From: Thiopontia sp964416755
GTDB lineage: Bacteria; Pseudomonadota; Gammaproteobacteria; GCF-002020875
DNA length: 6,352 nt
Assembly (NCBI GenBank): GCA_964416755.1
Contig: CAYQFH010000134.1
Location: 1-6,352 of the forward strand
Direction of reading: 5' to 3'
Below the pieces are notes generated by a model, which searched no databases, was not told where the DNA came from, and was given only the letters and a program-made list of their open reading frames with translations. Numbering within the stretch: position 1 is the first letter of the stretch; each line of letters opens with the position of its first letter. The translations under genes and the position numbers were made by a program. Positions 5,673-6,352 of the stretch are shown piece after piece.

Positions 5673-6316
5673 ATGAGTCCAGCGTTAATGAGCATCAAAT
5701 ACGAAGAAGCAAACATTCTTATTGTCAGTGACTCTGCTGCCGAGATTACAGATCTGAAAAATTTGTTGGCAACTCTTGTTGGGCGGCTAACCTTCGCCTT
5801 GAGTAAGGATGAAGGAATTCAGACCTTCAAGGCACAACATCCCATAATGCTGGTTTTGGCCTTTACTGATGTAGCCAACTCAGTTCAGTTTTATCAACAG
5901 CTCAATCAGGAAATACCGGAAATTACCGAGCATTTTCACCATACCCTGTTACTTTGCTCCAGCAAAGAGGCGTACGACGCCTACCATCTCTGCGAAGAGG
6001 GTGTTTTTGATGATTATCTGGTAGACCATCCACTCTACGATCCACAACGCATTATTCTCTCCATTGAACAAGCACTGCAGAATCAGCTGATGGAACGCAA
6101 GGTTCTGGCCCTGCATCAACAGAACAGACACAGCAGAAAATTGCCACTCACGAGTTCCCCTCACAGATCGAGCAGGAGCGAATTCTCCTGGTTGATGATG
6201 ATGACTTTTACAGAGAACAGGTTGCCGCCATTCTCGCCTCTGTCGGGTACCAGGTTGCTGAAGCCAATAATGGCATCACTGCACTCAAACAGTTGAGCAT
6301 AGATTCCCCCGGCTAA
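5673..6316 (+). pseudogene. Tandem receiver-domain signalling protein, frameshifted and truncated
   Basis: The first frame begins at ATG 5673; GTG 5670 and ATG 5688 are alternatives, and none has a clear Shine-Dalgarno. It encodes a receiver-like domain (residues about 12-138: ANILIVSDS, HPIMLVLAF, TLLLCSSKE, DDYLVDHP) and a short helix. The acidic pocket is reduced to S19-D20, the phosphoacceptor position is A63, and the conserved Lys is D118, so this is a pseudo-receiver. From about residue 147 the frame turns into Ser/Arg-rich nonsense and stops at 6296. A second, canonical receiver start is read one frame back from 6179: RILLVDDDDFYREQV, then an EANNGITALKQL segment. It ends at TAA 6314 before its phosphoacceptor Asp, exactly where a hairpin repeat begins. 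A frame change between 6068 and 6178 (upstream bound a TGA at 6065-6067) plus the truncation indicate a dead gene. A sequencing error could explain the frameshift but not the truncation. Confidence 0.7.
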
Positions 6317-6352
6317 AGCCGGGGTACTATTGGCTTCGCCGCGCTTCGCGCA
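6307..6352. repeat. Hairpin-rich repeat element at the window edge (partial)
   Basis: CCCCGGCTAAAGCCGGGG (6307-6324) is a perfect 8-bp inverted repeat around AA. Two further small hairpins follow closely: GGC-TTC-GCC (6332-6340) and GCGC-TTC-GCGC (6341-6351). The local G+C is much higher than in the preceding coding sequence, and the second receiver domain is cut at this point. This looks like the edge of an interspersed palindromic repeat (REP- or MITE-like) that continues outside the window. A terminator is less likely because only TACTATT follows the first stem. Confidence 0.5.

Noticed and set aside
6130..6150. Programmed -1 frameshift at the AAAA run in the tandem-receiver gene
   Set aside because: The bases do not make an in-register X XXY YYZ heptamer, and I see no obvious stem-loop at the right distance. 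Mutation or sequencing error is simpler.

Overview
The base composition is moderate (near 50% GC), Shine-Dalgarno signals look conventional, and the gene families are a periplasmic-binding TRAP transporter, a PilZ protein, an HDOD response regulator and small DUF6868/holin-like membrane proteins. Together these suggest a proteobacterial chromosome, most likely a gammaproteobacterium of marine or sulfur-oxidising type. The lineage is an inference from gene content; there is no rRNA or other marker gene here.

Layout. (1) 19-1137 (+): a TRAP substrate-binding protein of the 2-oxoacid/lactate (TakP-like, mannitol/chloroaromatic) type, carrying a lipoprotein signal and followed by a clear intrinsic terminator. 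(2) 1258-1620 (+): a single-domain PilZ protein, a likely c-di-GMP effector, with its own sigma70-type promoter directly against the start codon. (3) 1723-3006 (-): a receiver-HDOD response regulator, convergent with pilZ. (4) 3007-3205: a divergent control region with an inverted repeat, three phased ATTAC repeats and a perfect TATAAT. (5) 3206-4992 (+): the TRAP small and large permeases dctQ and dctM, overlapping by ATGA. (6) 4996-5513 (-): two overlapping small membrane-protein genes (holin-like, then DUF6868), tail to tail with dctM. (7) 5673 to about 6316 (+): a tandem-receiver signalling gene that is broken. Its first receiver lacks the phosphorylation residues, its second lies in another frame, and the second is cut short where a hairpin-rich repeat begins at about 6307.

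How it fits together. dctP, dctQ and dctM make a complete tripartite Na+-coupled uptake system, probably for a small organic acid. However, dctP is separated from dctQM by about 2 kb holding a PilZ protein and a receiver-HDOD regulator. This suggests either an insertion into an ancestral dctPQM operon or a functional link between carbon uptake and c-di-GMP/phosphorelay signalling. The right edge looks like a decaying signalling gene invaded by a repeat.

I see no complete mobile element, CRISPR array or RNA gene. The most useful leads are the broken tandem-receiver gene with its edge repeat, the split TRAP locus, two candidate leaderless transcripts with identical -10-to-ATG spacing, and the phased ATTAC repeats.
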